A DNA stretch of 12,226 nt from positions 1 to 12,226 of the forward strand of contig DAOUPQ010000041.1 of assembly GCA_030626085.1 (NCBI GenBank). Reading direction: 5' to 3'. Of the stretch, positions 1 through 7,649 are shown piece by piece. The translations under genes were made by a program, and so were the position numbers. Below the pieces are notes generated by a model. The model had not been told where the DNA came from. It searched no databases and saw nothing but the letters and a program-made list of their open reading frames with translations. Position 1 is the first letter of the stretch; each line of letters starts with the position of its first letter. The stretch is from Flavobacteriia bacterium. GTDB taxonomy: Bacteria > Bacteroidota > Bacteroidia > Flavobacteriales > Flavobacteriaceae.

Positions 1-61
1 TTGGCGCAAAAAAGACAATCTTGTCCACAGCTATATTAAGATATTCGTAAAGTTTTTCCAT
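1..61 (-). CDS. Possible MscS-type mechanosensitive channel, N-terminal fragment (runs off left edge)
   Basis: Read on the minus strand, an ATG at 61-59 opens a frame that stays open to base 1. It gives 20 residues, MEKLYEYLNIAV followed by DKIVFFAP. A short charged and aromatic start leading into a hydrophobic stretch ending in Ala-Pro resembles the first helix of small-conductance mechanosensitive channels from Bacteroidetes, which often read like xxDKIxxFAPK before the first membrane segment. A TAAATTTG promoter-like element lies 33 bases upstream, at the same distance as the one before trkA, and AAAG lies directly before the ATG. Only 20 residues are visible, so the family is a resemblance, not an identification. 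That a gene starts here is more secure than what it encodes. Confidence 0.5.
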   Translation of the reverse strand, partial: MEKLYEYLNIAVDKIVFFAP

Positions 62-93
62 CTTTATTAATTTAGATTTAAAATGATATTTAA

Positions 94-101
94 CAAATTT
101 A
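94..101 (-). promoter_or_regulatory. Candidate Bacteroidetes -7 promoter element for the left-edge gene
   Basis: On the minus strand these bases read TAAATTTG, a full match to the TAnnTTTG -7 consensus of Bacteroidetes. It ends 33 bases before the ATG at 61, implying a short leader. A second identical octamer lies at 137-144. No good TTTG -33 element is seen at the expected distance for either. In such AT-rich DNA chance matches are common, so this rests mainly on the spacing. Confidence 0.35.
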
Positions 102-171
102 AAAAATCGACCAATAAAATTATAAAAAATATAATACAAATTTAGAGTAAGCAATAACCTGACTTCGGCTT

Positions 172-256
172 ATACAAAAGTGGTTCTAAATATAGATCCC
201 AATATAAAATTGGGATAAGCGATTCACACACTTTAGTTTAATACAAAAGTGGTTCT
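172..256. repeat. Pair of 16-base direct repeats flanking a hairpin
   Basis: ATACAAAAGTGGTTCT occurs exactly at 172-187 and again at 241-256, with starts 69 bases apart. The second copy ends five bases before the icmF stop codon (261-263). A perfect 8-base-pair hairpin (196-216) lies between the copies. Around the block is a 7-base inverted repeat, GTAAGCA (147-153) and TGCTTAC (258-264), whose right arm runs into the stop codon. An inner inverted pair, GCTTAT (168-173) and ATAAGC (215-220), overlaps the hairpin foot. This could be a duplicated 3' untranslated segment or a small repeat element; there is no coding content. Confidence 0.6.
196..216 (-). terminator. Hairpin downstream of icmF, possible terminator
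   Basis: ATCCCAAT (196-203) and ATTGGGAT (209-216) form a perfect 8-base-pair stem with a 5-base loop. It starts 45 bases past the icmF stop on the minus strand. No run of T follows on either strand (minus strand continues CTATATTTAG), so it is not a textbook intrinsic terminator. It could stabilise the 3' end of the icmF message or belong to the surrounding repeat block. Confidence 0.4.
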
Positions 257-260
257 CTGC

Positions 261-3200
261 TTACATATTTCTTCGATACTGACCGCCCACTTCAAATAAT
301 GCGGAGGTTAGTTGCCCAATGGTACAAATTTTTGAAACTTCAATTAATTGCTCAAAAATATTCTCGTTATTAATTGCTTTTTGTTTTAATACATCAATTT
401 GATGCTCGGATTCTTTTTTATTGAATTTGATTAAATTTTCAACAACTTCAATTTGATGTTGTTTCTCCTCTTCAGTTGCTCTAATAACTTCATGTGGTAA
501 AATAGTAGGAGATCCTTTGCTGCTTAAAAAAGTATTTACACCAATGATTTCATATTTTCCGGTATGTTTCAATTCTTCGTAATACAAACTCTCTTCCTGA
601 ATTTTTGAGCGTTGGTACATGGTTTCCATAGCCCCAAGAACACCACCCCTTTCGGTTATTCGATCAAATTCAGTGTAAACAGCTTCTTCAACCATATCAG
701 TTAATTCTTCAATGATAAATGAACCTTGTAAAGGATTCTCATTTTTAGCTAGTCCAAGTTCTTTATTGATAATCAATTGAATAGCCATTGCTCTTCTTAC
801 TGATTCTTCAGTTGGTGTGGTGATAGCTTCATCATAAGCATTAGTATGTAATGAGTTACAATTATCATAAATTGCATAAAGTGCCTGTAAGGTTGTTCTG
901 ATATCATTAAAATCAATTTCTTGTGCATGAAGGCTTCTGCCTGATGTTTGAATATGGTATTTTAACATTTGTGATCGTTCATTAGCACCGTATTTCAATT
1001 TCATGGCTTTAGCCCATATCTTACGCGCAACTCTGCCAATTACAGCATATTCAGGATCAATACCATTGGAGAAGAAAAAGGATAGGTTTGGACCAAATTT
1101 ATTAATGTCCATACCTCTACTTAAATAATATTCCACATAAGTGAAACCATTTGATAAAGTAAATGCCAATTGCGAAATTGGATTTGCACCGGCTTCAGCT
1201 ATATGATACCCTGAAATGGATACTGAATAAAAATTGCGAATGTTATTATTTATAAAATATTCTTGAACATCACCCATTAATTTTAAGGCAAATTCTGTAG
1301 AAAATATACAGGTATTTTGCGCTTGATCTTCTTTTAAGATATCAGCTTGAATTGTACCACGAACTTTGGTGATTGTTTCAGTTTTAATTTTTTTATAAAT
1401 ATCGATTGGTAAAACCTGATCACCGGTAATACCAAGTAACATTAATCCTAATCCATTATTTCCTTCAGGCAGATTACCTTGATAACTGGGGCGTTTTACA
1501 CCTTTTTCTTTGTAAATTGCTTCAATCTTTTTTGTAATCTCATCTTCTAATTGATTTTCCTTTATATATTTTTCACATGCTTGATCGATAGCCGTATTTA
1601 AGAAAAACCCTAACATCATAGGTGCCGGACCGTTGATGGTCATTGAAACAGATGTTAATGGATTTGAAAGATCAAACCCCGAATATAATTTCTTGGCATC
1701 ATCTAAGCAACAAATTGAAACACCTGAATTCCCGATCTTTCCGTAAATATCGGGTCGCAGATCAGGATCGTTGCCATAAAGTGTTACACTGTCAAAAGCA
1801 GTTGAAAGTCTTTTAGCCTTTGAATCTTTGCTAACATAATGAAATCTTCTGTTTGTTCGTTCTGGTCCGCCTTCTCCTGCAAACATCCTTGTAGGATCTT
1901 CCTCGGTTCTTTTAAAAGGATAAATTCCTGCTGTAAAAGGAAATTCTCCGGGTACATTTTCTTGCAATGTCCATTGTAGAAGATCTCCCCAGGCTTGATA
2001 TTTTGGTAAAACAATTTTAGGAATTTGAAGATGAGATAAAGATTGGGCATGGGTTTTAATATGTATTTCTTTATTGCGGACTTTAAAACTATAAATTTTG
2101 TTTTTGTAAAGTTGTTGTTTATTTTTAAAATTTAAAATGATCTCCCAGTTATGTGGATTCAGATCTAATTTAACTTTTACAAATTCGGCTAAAAGTTGAT
2201 CGATCAGGTCTTTTTTATCAGTTATATCTTCAATAATTTTATTATCTATTCCGTTTTTTGAAAGATCTATTTCTTTTTCAGTTATGGATTCTATAGTTTT
2301 GAATATGCTGTATAGTTTTTGGGCGATTTCACTTTGTTTTTTTGACCTTTTATCATAAGCGTGGTTATTTTCAGTGATTTCAGATAAATAGCGGGTTCTG
2401 TTTGGAGGTATGATATACTGCTTTTCACTCATTGCAGTAGAAATTTCAAATGAGCTTTTAAAGCTAAAATCTGTTTTATCATTTAATGTTTGTATGATAA
2501 ATCGATATAAATTATTGGTTCCTGGATCATTAAATTGTGAAGCAATAGTTCCGTAAACCGGCATATCATCAATTTTTTCTTCCCATAAATTATGATTTCG
2601 CTGGTATTGTTTTTTTATATCGCGCAAAGCATCAAGTGCTCCTCTTTTATCAAACTTATTCAGTGCAATGATATCAGCAAAATCTAACATATCTATCTTT
2701 TCGAGCTGTGTAGCAGCACCGTATTCAGGAGTCATTACATAAAGAGAGACATCAGAAAAATCTAAAATTTCAGTGTCTGATTGTCCGATACCTGAAGTTT
2801 CTAAAATAATCAGGTCATATTGAGCATTTTTTAAAATATCTAAAGCATCACTTACGTGTTTTGATAATGCCAAATTAGATTGTCGAGTAGCGAGTGAACG
2901 CATATAAACTCGGTTATTATTGATAGAATTCATCCTGATTCTATCTCCCAATAAGGCTCCTCCTGTTTTTCTTTTGGTAGGATCAACCGATACGATTGCT
3001 ATGGTTTTTTCACTAAAATCGGCTAAATATCTACGTACCAATTCATCAACCAAAGAAGATTTTCCGGCGCCACCCGTACCTGTTATTCCTAGGACAGGGG
3101 AAGCTCCTTTTCCCGTTTTACCTGAGAGGGAAAGGCTTTTAAAAATCTTGTTATATTCATCATGATTATTTTCAGCCAGTGTTATTAAACGAGCAATAGT

Positions 3201-3701
3201 ATTTATATCTTTTTGTTTTAATTCTTCAGAAACCCCATTCCCTTTAAGAAGAGCTAGGGATGGGCTTATATCACATAGTTCAACCATATCATTGATCATA
3301 CCTTGTAACCCCATTCTTCTTCCATCATCTGGAGAATAGATTCTGGTAATACCATAATTCATTAGATCTTTAATTTCTTCAGGTAAAATCACACCACCAC
3401 CGCCACCAAAAATTTTGATCTGTGATGCGTCTTTTTCCTGTAAAAGGTCATACATATATTTAAAAAATTCGTTGTGTCCACCCTGATAGGAAGTCAGTGC
3501 AATGGCATTAACATCTTCTTGAATAGCTGTATTTACAATTTCTTCTACACTCCTGTCATGACCTAAATGAATAACCTCTACACCTGTTGATTGAATTATC
3601 CTGCGCATTACATTGATTGATGCATCATGTCCGTCAAAAAGTGAGGCGGCAGTTACTATACGTATTTTAGTTTTTGGAATATATGGTTTAACTCTTTTCA
3701 T
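261..3701 (-). CDS. icmF: Fused isobutyryl-CoA mutase IcmF (B12-binding, G-protein chaperone and mutase domains)
   Basis: Cytoplasmic adenosylcobalamin-dependent mutase interconverting isobutyryl-CoA and n-butyryl-CoA, with its own GTPase chaperone in the chain. Residues about 12-140 are the B12-binding domain: DGHDAS (23-28) supplies the cobalt-ligand His25, and a glycine run follows at 99-103. Residues about 200-410 are the MeaB-like G domain: P-loop GTGGAGKS (208-215), ETSGIGQSD (301-309) and base-specificity NKFD (348-351). From about 560 to the end is the mutase, with substrate-site SGYH (830-833). The specificity pair is Phe607 in TRMFAGEG and Gln795 in DQAQNT; methylmalonyl-CoA mutases have Tyr and Arg there. 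At 1146 residues with all three domains it appears full length. The ATG at 3701 leads directly into conserved sequence, with only AT-rich DNA upstream. It lies 128 bases after trkH, so it may be expressed separately. Automatic annotation could call it methylmalonyl-CoA mutase. Confidence 0.95.
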   Translation of the reverse strand: MKRVKPYIPKTKIRIVTAASLFDGHDASINVMRRIIQSTGVEVIHLGHDRSVEEIVNTAIQEDVNAIALTSYQGGHNEFFKYMYDLLQEKDASQIKIFGGGGGVILPEEIKDLMNYGITRIYSPDDGRRMGLQGMINDMVELCDISPSLALLKGNGVSEELKQKDINTIARLITLAENNHDEYNKIFKSLSLSGKTGKGASPVLGITGTGGAGKSSLVDELVRRYLADFSEKTIAIVSVDPTKRKTGGALLGDRIRMNSINNNRVYMRSLATRQSNLALSKHVSDALDILKNAQYDLIILETSGIGQSDTEILDFSDVSLYVMTPEYGAATQLEKIDMLDFADIIALNKFDKRGALDALRDIKKQYQRNHNLWEEKIDDMPVYGTIASQFNDPGTNNLYRFIIQTLNDKTDFSFKSSFEISTAMSEKQYIIPPNRTRYLSEITENNHAYDKRSKKQSEIAQKLYSIFKTIESITEKEIDLSKNGIDNKIIEDITDKKDLIDQLLAEFVKVKLDLNPHNWEIILNFKNKQQLYKNKIYSFKVRNKEIHIKTHAQSLSHLQIPKIVLPKYQAWGDLLQWTLQENVPGEFPFTAGIYPFKRTEEDPTRMFAGEGGPERTNRRFHYVSKDSKAKRLSTAFDSVTLYGNDPDLRPDIYGKIGNSGVSICCLDDAKKLYSGFDLSNPLTSVSMTINGPAPMMLGFFLNTAIDQACEKYIKENQLEDEITKKIEAIYKEKGVKRPSYQGNLPEGNNGLGLMLLGITGDQVLPIDIYKKIKTETITKVRGTIQADILKEDQAQNTCIFSTEFALKLMGDVQEYFINNNIRNFYSVSISGYHIAEAGANPISQLAFTLSNGFTYVEYYLSRGMDINKFGPNLSFFFSNGIDPEYAVIGRVARKIWAKAMKLKYGANERSQMLKYHIQTSGRSLHAQEIDFNDIRTTLQALYAIYDNCNSLHTNAYDEAITTPTEESVRRAMAIQLIINKELGLAKNENPLQGSFIIEELTDMVEEAVYTEFDRITERGGVLGAMETMYQRSKIQEESLYYEELKHTGKYEIIGVNTFLSSKGSPTILPHEVIRATEEEKQHQIEVVENLIKFNKKESEHQIDVLKQKAINNENIFEQLIEVSKICTIGQLTSALFEVGGQYRRNM

Positions 3702-3829
3702 TTTTTAGAATAAAAAATTATGATTGCAAGTTACAGAATTTCCTTGGTTTAGTTATATGATAGGTTTATATGAAGTAAAATGATAAATTAGTAAGAATTA
3801 TTAATAAAAAGAAGCATTTAAAATATTTT

Positions 3830-5341
3830 TTAATTATTCTTCCAAAAATATGGTGTTAAAATTATCAGAACTGTAAAAAGTTCTAATCTACCCAAAAGCA
3901 TTAAAAAAGCAGACCACCATTTACCAAAATCGGATAAACTGTCATAATTATTAACCGGACTTAAAGTACCAAGTGCAGGACCTACATTTCCTAATGATGA
4001 TGCAGCAGCTCCTAGTGAGGAGATAAAATCTAATCCCAGAATACTGAAAATCAAACTTCCTAAGGCAAAGATCATTAAATAGAAAATAAAGAAAGCCATA
4101 ATATTAAAAACAATACCTCTATCAACAGCTTTTCCGTTATATCTAACCGGGATTATTGCATTGGGATGCAATGTTCTTTTAAATTCAAAAAAGCCATTTT
4201 TAATCATTATAATTTGTCTTACAATTTTAACACCACCTGCGGTTGAACCGGCAGATGCACCTGAAAACATAATTAAAAAGAAAACAACAGTTAAAAATGG
4301 TGACCAGATCGTAAAATCTGCTGAAACAAAACCTGTTGTTGTAACTATTGCAATAACTTGAAATAAGGCATGCCTAAGCGAACTCTCCCATTCACCTAAA
4401 ACCATGGGATGAGCAATTTTTTGGATATCTGTTGCTTCATTAGAAACTTCTGCATGAAAATATACGATAAGTGTTGTAAGTAGGGTTACCCCAATTACGC
4501 CAAAAAAGTAATATTTAAATTCATCGTCTTGAAAAAGTTTTTTAAATTTTCCCTTGGCAACATAATAACTCAATACAAAATTTGTTCCTGCAATAAACAT
4601 AAAAAGTATGATGATATATTGTATAAGGGGTTGATTATTCCAATAAGCAACACTTGTATTTTTAGTAGAAAAACCTCCGGTAGATAAAGTGCTCATAGCA
4701 TGATTTAAAGCATCAAAATAGCTCATGCCAGCAAATTTTAAAAGTATTGCTTCAACAAGTGTTAAAGTAAAATATATTAACCATAACCGTTTAGCTGTAT
4801 CTGTAATTCTAGGATGTAATTTATCAGCCGAAGGTCCGGGAGCTTCAGCGGCAAACAACTGCATCCCACCAATTCCCAATAATGGTAATATGGCAATAGT
4901 TAAAACTATAATACCCATACCACCAATCCAATGTGTAGTACTTCGCCAAAATAAAATACTGGCTGGCATACTTTCAATATCATTTAAAATGGAAGCACCT
5001 GTTGTTGTATATCCCGACATCGTTTCAAAAAAAGCATTTGTAAAAGAAGGAATTGCACCAGTAAAAATATAGGGCAAAGTACCAGATATTGATATGATTA
5101 TCCATCCAAGTGTTACTACTAAATAACCCTCTCTTTTTTTGATCAATTTTTTAAATCCTTTTGTAGCAAATTGAAATAAGCCACCAACAATAATAGATAA
5201 AATCCCTGCAAATAATATTCCTTGTAAAGCACCATCATCATAATACAAACTTACTAAAGCTGACACGAGCATAAACACACCGTTAAAGATGAGTAAGAAA
5301 CCCATCATTTGTATAACGATTTTGAAGTTGATCTTTTTCAT
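3830..5341 (-). CDS. trkH: TrkH-family potassium uptake channel subunit
   Basis: Inner-membrane K+ translocating subunit, 503 residues, a normal length for TrkH/KtrB proteins. The four pore-loop repeats each show a selectivity-filter sequence: TTTG (112-115), STGG (220-223), TTTG (334-337) and SLGN (449-452). Hydrophobic helix pairs surround each loop. A glycine- and serine-rich stretch, SGASAGSTAGG (360-370), follows the third loop and matches the intramembrane gating loop of the family. The gene starts at an ATG 39 bases after the trkA stop, on the same strand, so the two probably form one transcript. TrkH needs the cytoplasmic TrkA ring for nucleotide-controlled gating. No truncation or missing filter is seen. 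TrkH versus KtrB naming within the superfamily is the only doubt; the tandem-RCK partner favours Trk. Confidence 0.95.
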   Translation of the reverse strand: MKKINFKIVIQMMGFLLIFNGVFMLVSALVSLYYDDGALQGILFAGILSIIVGGLFQFATKGFKKLIKKREGYLVVTLGWIIISISGTLPYIFTGAIPSFTNAFFETMSGYTTTGASILNDIESMPASILFWRSTTHWIGGMGIIVLTIAILPLLGIGGMQLFAAEAPGPSADKLHPRITDTAKRLWLIYFTLTLVEAILLKFAGMSYFDALNHAMSTLSTGGFSTKNTSVAYWNNQPLIQYIIILFMFIAGTNFVLSYYVAKGKFKKLFQDDEFKYYFFGVIGVTLLTTLIVYFHAEVSNEATDIQKIAHPMVLGEWESSLRHALFQVIAIVTTTGFVSADFTIWSPFLTVVFFLIMFSGASAGSTAGGVKIVRQIIMIKNGFFEFKRTLHPNAIIPVRYNGKAVDRGIVFNIMAFFIFYLMIFALGSLIFSILGLDFISSLGAAASSLGNVGPALGTLSPVNNYDSLSDFGKWWSAFLMLLGRLELFTVLIILTPYFWKNN

Positions 5342-5380
5342 TTATGTAAAGAAAACGGTTAGTTTTATCTGAAAACTGAA

Positions 5381-6730
5381 TTAATTAAAATATTTTTCAA
5401 CTTTAGAAATAGTGTCCGGCAGGCAACAAACAACAACTTTGTCATCTTTTTGAATTTTAAAATCACCAAGAGGGATGAGGCCTTCTTCACCTCTAATAAC
5501 TCCGCCAATTATAGCATTTCTGGGAAAATTAAGGTCAGCTATTTTCTTTTTGGTAATTTTCGAATCTTCATGAGTTTTAAATTCTAAAATTTCAGCATTT
5601 ACATTGTTTAAAATTGTCATTTCCAATACTTCACCTCTTCTAATATATCTAAAAATACTATTGGCAGCCAATAGCTTTTTATTGATCAAAGTATCTATAC
5701 CAATACTTTTTGAAAGTTTAAAATAATCAATATTTTGAACCAAGGCAATGGTGCGTTTTACACCTTTTGATTTTGCTACCAAACACGACATGATATTGGT
5801 TTCTGAACGACCGGTAACAGCTATGAAAGCATCCATCTCATCAACATTTTCATTATCCAAAAGTTCAACATCCCTACAGTCACCATAAATAACTAAAGTC
5901 TTAGTTAATTGTTCTGCCAATTCAATTGCCCGTGCTTTATTATATTCGATAAGTTTTACATTTAAATCTTTATCGCACAATTCAATAGCAGTTCGCTTGC
6001 CAATTTCACTGCCACCTGCAATCATTACATTTTTAATGGCTTTACTTGAAGTTCCTGATAGTTTTTGAATTTCGTCAACACCTTCAGGAGTAGTGATAAA
6101 ATAAACCTGATCTTTGTCTTCAAAAACAGTATTACCTCTCGGAATTATTGTTTGTTGAGATTTATTGTGTTGAATAGCTACTGGTATAAAATGGATATCT
6201 GTAAAAGTAGCAGCGGCTTTTTTAACAGTTAAACCAACAATTGGCGCTGATTTTGACATAATTATGCCTACCATAATTAAAGCGCCATTTTCAAATTCAT
6301 GTGTATCGTGAAAAGCTCCTTTTTCTAATAATAATTTAATCTCATTTGTGGCTAATTCTTCTGTTGAAATTAGCTCGTCGATACCCAATTCTTTAAAATT
6401 TATTTCATCTTTATTTTTTATGAATTCACTATTCCTTATTCTGGCGATGGTTTTTTTGGCTCCCAATCGTTTTGATAAAACACAAAGTGTGATATTGGTT
6501 GTTTCGGATGAAGTAACGGCGATAAATAGATCAGTATGCGCAATATTAACTTCTTTTAATGCTTTAATTGAAGTAGCATCATCTTGAAATGTTTTTATAT
6601 CTAATCTTGTATCGGCATAGATTAAACGATCTTTATCTTTATCTATTAAAGTAATATTATGAGATTCAAAAGAAAGCAATTTTGCAAGATGAAATCCAAC
6701 TTCACCGGCTCCGGCAATAATAATGTTCAT
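5381..6730 (-). CDS. trkA: Trk system potassium uptake regulatory protein TrkA
   Basis: Cytoplasmic NAD(H)- and nucleotide-binding regulator of the TrkH channel. The 449 residues carry two tandem RCK units, as in classical TrkA. The first Rossmann fold opens with GAGEVG (7-12) and has an acidic residue after strand two (Asp30 in TLID). It is followed by a TrkA-C domain at about 143-223. The second Rossmann fold opens with GGSEIG (239-244), with Glu262 in the matching acidic position, and a second TrkA-C domain covers about 367-449. The first glycine of the second GxGxxG motif is shifted (AGGSEIG), so that half may bind nucleotide differently. It is the first gene of a probable trkA-trkH operon and faces radC across a 167-base divergent region. 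A TACATTTG promoter-like element lies 33 bases upstream of the ATG. Confidence 0.95.
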   Translation of the reverse strand: MNIIIAGAGEVGFHLAKLLSFESHNITLIDKDKDRLIYADTRLDIKTFQDDATSIKALKEVNIAHTDLFIAVTSSETTNITLCVLSKRLGAKKTIARIRNSEFIKNKDEINFKELGIDELISTEELATNEIKLLLEKGAFHDTHEFENGALIMVGIIMSKSAPIVGLTVKKAAATFTDIHFIPVAIQHNKSQQTIIPRGNTVFEDKDQVYFITTPEGVDEIQKLSGTSSKAIKNVMIAGGSEIGKRTAIELCDKDLNVKLIEYNKARAIELAEQLTKTLVIYGDCRDVELLDNENVDEMDAFIAVTGRSETNIMSCLVAKSKGVKRTIALVQNIDYFKLSKSIGIDTLINKKLLAANSIFRYIRRGEVLEMTILNNVNAEILEFKTHEDSKITKKKIADLNFPRNAIIGGVIRGEEGLIPLGDFKIQKDDKVVVCCLPDTISKVEKYFN

Positions 6731-6762
6731 AATTTAAATTTTATGAAATAGTTTGGTCTATA

Positions 6763-6770
6763 CAAATGTA
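6763..6770 (-). promoter_or_regulatory. Candidate -7 promoter element for trkA-trkH
   Basis: The minus strand reads TACATTTG, matching the Bacteroidetes TAnnTTTG consensus. It ends 33 bases upstream of the trkA ATG, which would give a leader of under 30 bases. The expected -33 TTTG is not present exactly; TTTA at about 6792-6795 is the nearest at a plausible distance. Confidence 0.45.
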
Positions 6771-6810
6771 TTACTTTTTCTTTTATATCTTTAAAGAAAA
6801 ATAATAATGA

Positions 6811-6862
6811 AACATTCATGACTAAAAATATCGTCACACACGGAAATGATTATATGAATGTT
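6811..6862. repeat. Inverted repeat in the trkA/radC divergent region, possible operator
   Basis: AACATTCAT (6811-6819) and ATGAATGTT (6854-6862) are perfect 9-base inverted copies separated by 34 bases. One further pair (6809/6864) matches after a single mismatch. The right arm also lies inside a smaller inverted pair, ATATG (6852-6856) and CATAT (6864-6868). The position, between two divergent genes and upstream of both, would suit a dimeric regulator binding two half-sites. With only two arms in AT-rich DNA, chance cannot be excluded. Confidence 0.3.
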
Positions 6863-6897
6863 CCATATGACCGATAAAGATCAATAATTATAAACAG

Positions 6898-7596
6898 ATG
6901 AATTTAAGTCATAAAACCCTGACAATTAAAAACTGGAATGAAGATGATCGCCCTCGGGAAAAATTGTTGAACAAAGGAAGATTTGTTCTATCTGACGCTG
7001 AATTGATCGCTATTTTGATAGGATCAGGAAATAAAGATGAAAATGCTGTTGCATTGTCAAAAAGAATTTTAGCTTCAGTAAATAATAATTTAAATGAATT
7101 AGGAAGATTAACAGTTAATGATTTAACAAAATTTAAAGGTATTGGCGAAGCAAAAGCAGTTACAATTATTACTGCTTTAGAATTGGGTTTGCGCCGGCGT
7201 TTGGAAGAAGCACTTGAGAAAACAAAAATTACATGCAGTAATGATGTTTTTGAAGTAATGCAACCGTTAATAGGTACTTTGCAACACGAAGAGTTTTGGA
7301 TAATGTTTTTAAATAATTCAAATAAAATTTTACATAAAACCATTTTGAGTAAAGGGGGTTTAACAGGAACATTAGTAGATTCAAGAATAGTTTTTAAAAA
7401 AGCAATGGAACATTCGGCTACCGGAATAATTCTTTGTCACAACCATCCATCGGGAACTGTTAAGCCGAGCACATCGGATATTAATCTGACAAAAAAAATA
7501 AAAAAGGCAGGTGATATATTGGATATTAAAGTGCTTGATCATTTAATTATTACCGAAAAGAAATACACAAGTTTTGCTGATGAAAATTTATTGTAA
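6898..7596 (+). CDS. radC: RadC family JAMM/MPN-domain protein
   Basis: A 232-residue protein of usual RadC length. The N-terminal part has the family signature KNWNEDDRPREKLL (11-24) and a helix-hairpin-helix segment, LTKFKGIGEAKAV (76-88). The C-terminal MPN/JAB domain carries the JAMM metal site: Glu131 or Glu132, His181 and His183 in HNHPSG, and Asp194. That is the fold of zinc metallopeptidases, but no substrate is established for RadC; the historical DNA-repair role is doubtful, and the protein is often linked to mobile DNA or competence. The ATG at 6898 precedes the conserved SHKTLTIKNW start, so it is well supported. It is divergent from trkA and is followed after 53 bases by the deacetylase-like gene on the same strand. 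Nothing suggests a plasmid or phage setting here. Confidence 0.93.
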   Translation: MNLSHKTLTIKNWNEDDRPREKLLNKGRFVLSDAELIAILIGSGNKDENAVALSKRILASVNNNLNELGRLTVNDLTKFKGIGEAKAVTIITALELGLRRRLEEALEKTKITCSNDVFEVMQPLIGTLQHEEFWIMFLNNSNKILHKTILSKGGLTGTLVDSRIVFKKAMEHSATGIILCHNHPSGTVKPSTSDINLTKKIKKAGDILDIKVLDHLIITEKKYTSFADENLL

Positions 7597-7621
7597 GTTT
7601 TTTAATACCAATTAGAAAGTT

Positions 7622-7629
7622 TACATTTG
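7622..7629 (+). promoter_or_regulatory. Candidate -7 promoter element for the deacetylase-like gene
   Basis: TACATTTG matches TAnnTTTG and is identical to the octamer before trkA. It lies 21 bases before the ATG at 7650. A TTTT tract sits about 20 bases upstream where TTTG is expected. If used, transcription would start after about 7633, which excludes the in-frame TTG at 7632 as a start and favours the ATG at 7650. The gene could instead be transcribed from radC. Confidence 0.35.
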
Positions 7630-7649
7630 ATTTGATAAAATTAATTGAA

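Noticed and set aside
161..170. cTTCGg tetraloop-like sequence
   Set aside because: Only the closing C-G pair forms; the next pair is A-C, so there is no stem.
2920..3165. Plus-strand open frame inside icmF
   Set aside because: It is antisense to the P-loop and G-domain region and has no recognisable features.
3702..3829. Promoter for icmF
   Set aside because: The best match on the minus strand is TAACTTG (around 3727-3733), which lacks one base of TAnnTTTG and has no -33 partner.
4725..5072. Plus-strand open frame inside trkH
   Set aside because: It is antisense to conserved pore-loop coding sequence and is best explained as a by-product of trkH codon usage.
5359..5379. Small hairpin in the trkA-trkH spacer (AGTTTT with AAAACT)
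   Set aside because: The stem is almost all A-T with one wobble pair; too weak to call an attenuator or terminator.
6909..7343. A long open frame on the minus strand within radC
   Set aside because: It lies antisense to a well-supported radC with intact JAMM and signature motifs, and its translation shows no recognisable domain.
7632..7649. TTG start that would lengthen the deacetylase-like protein by six residues
   Set aside because: The ATG at 7650 matches the usual MLLVYxHKITPR family start, and the TTG lies almost on a candidate -7 promoter element.
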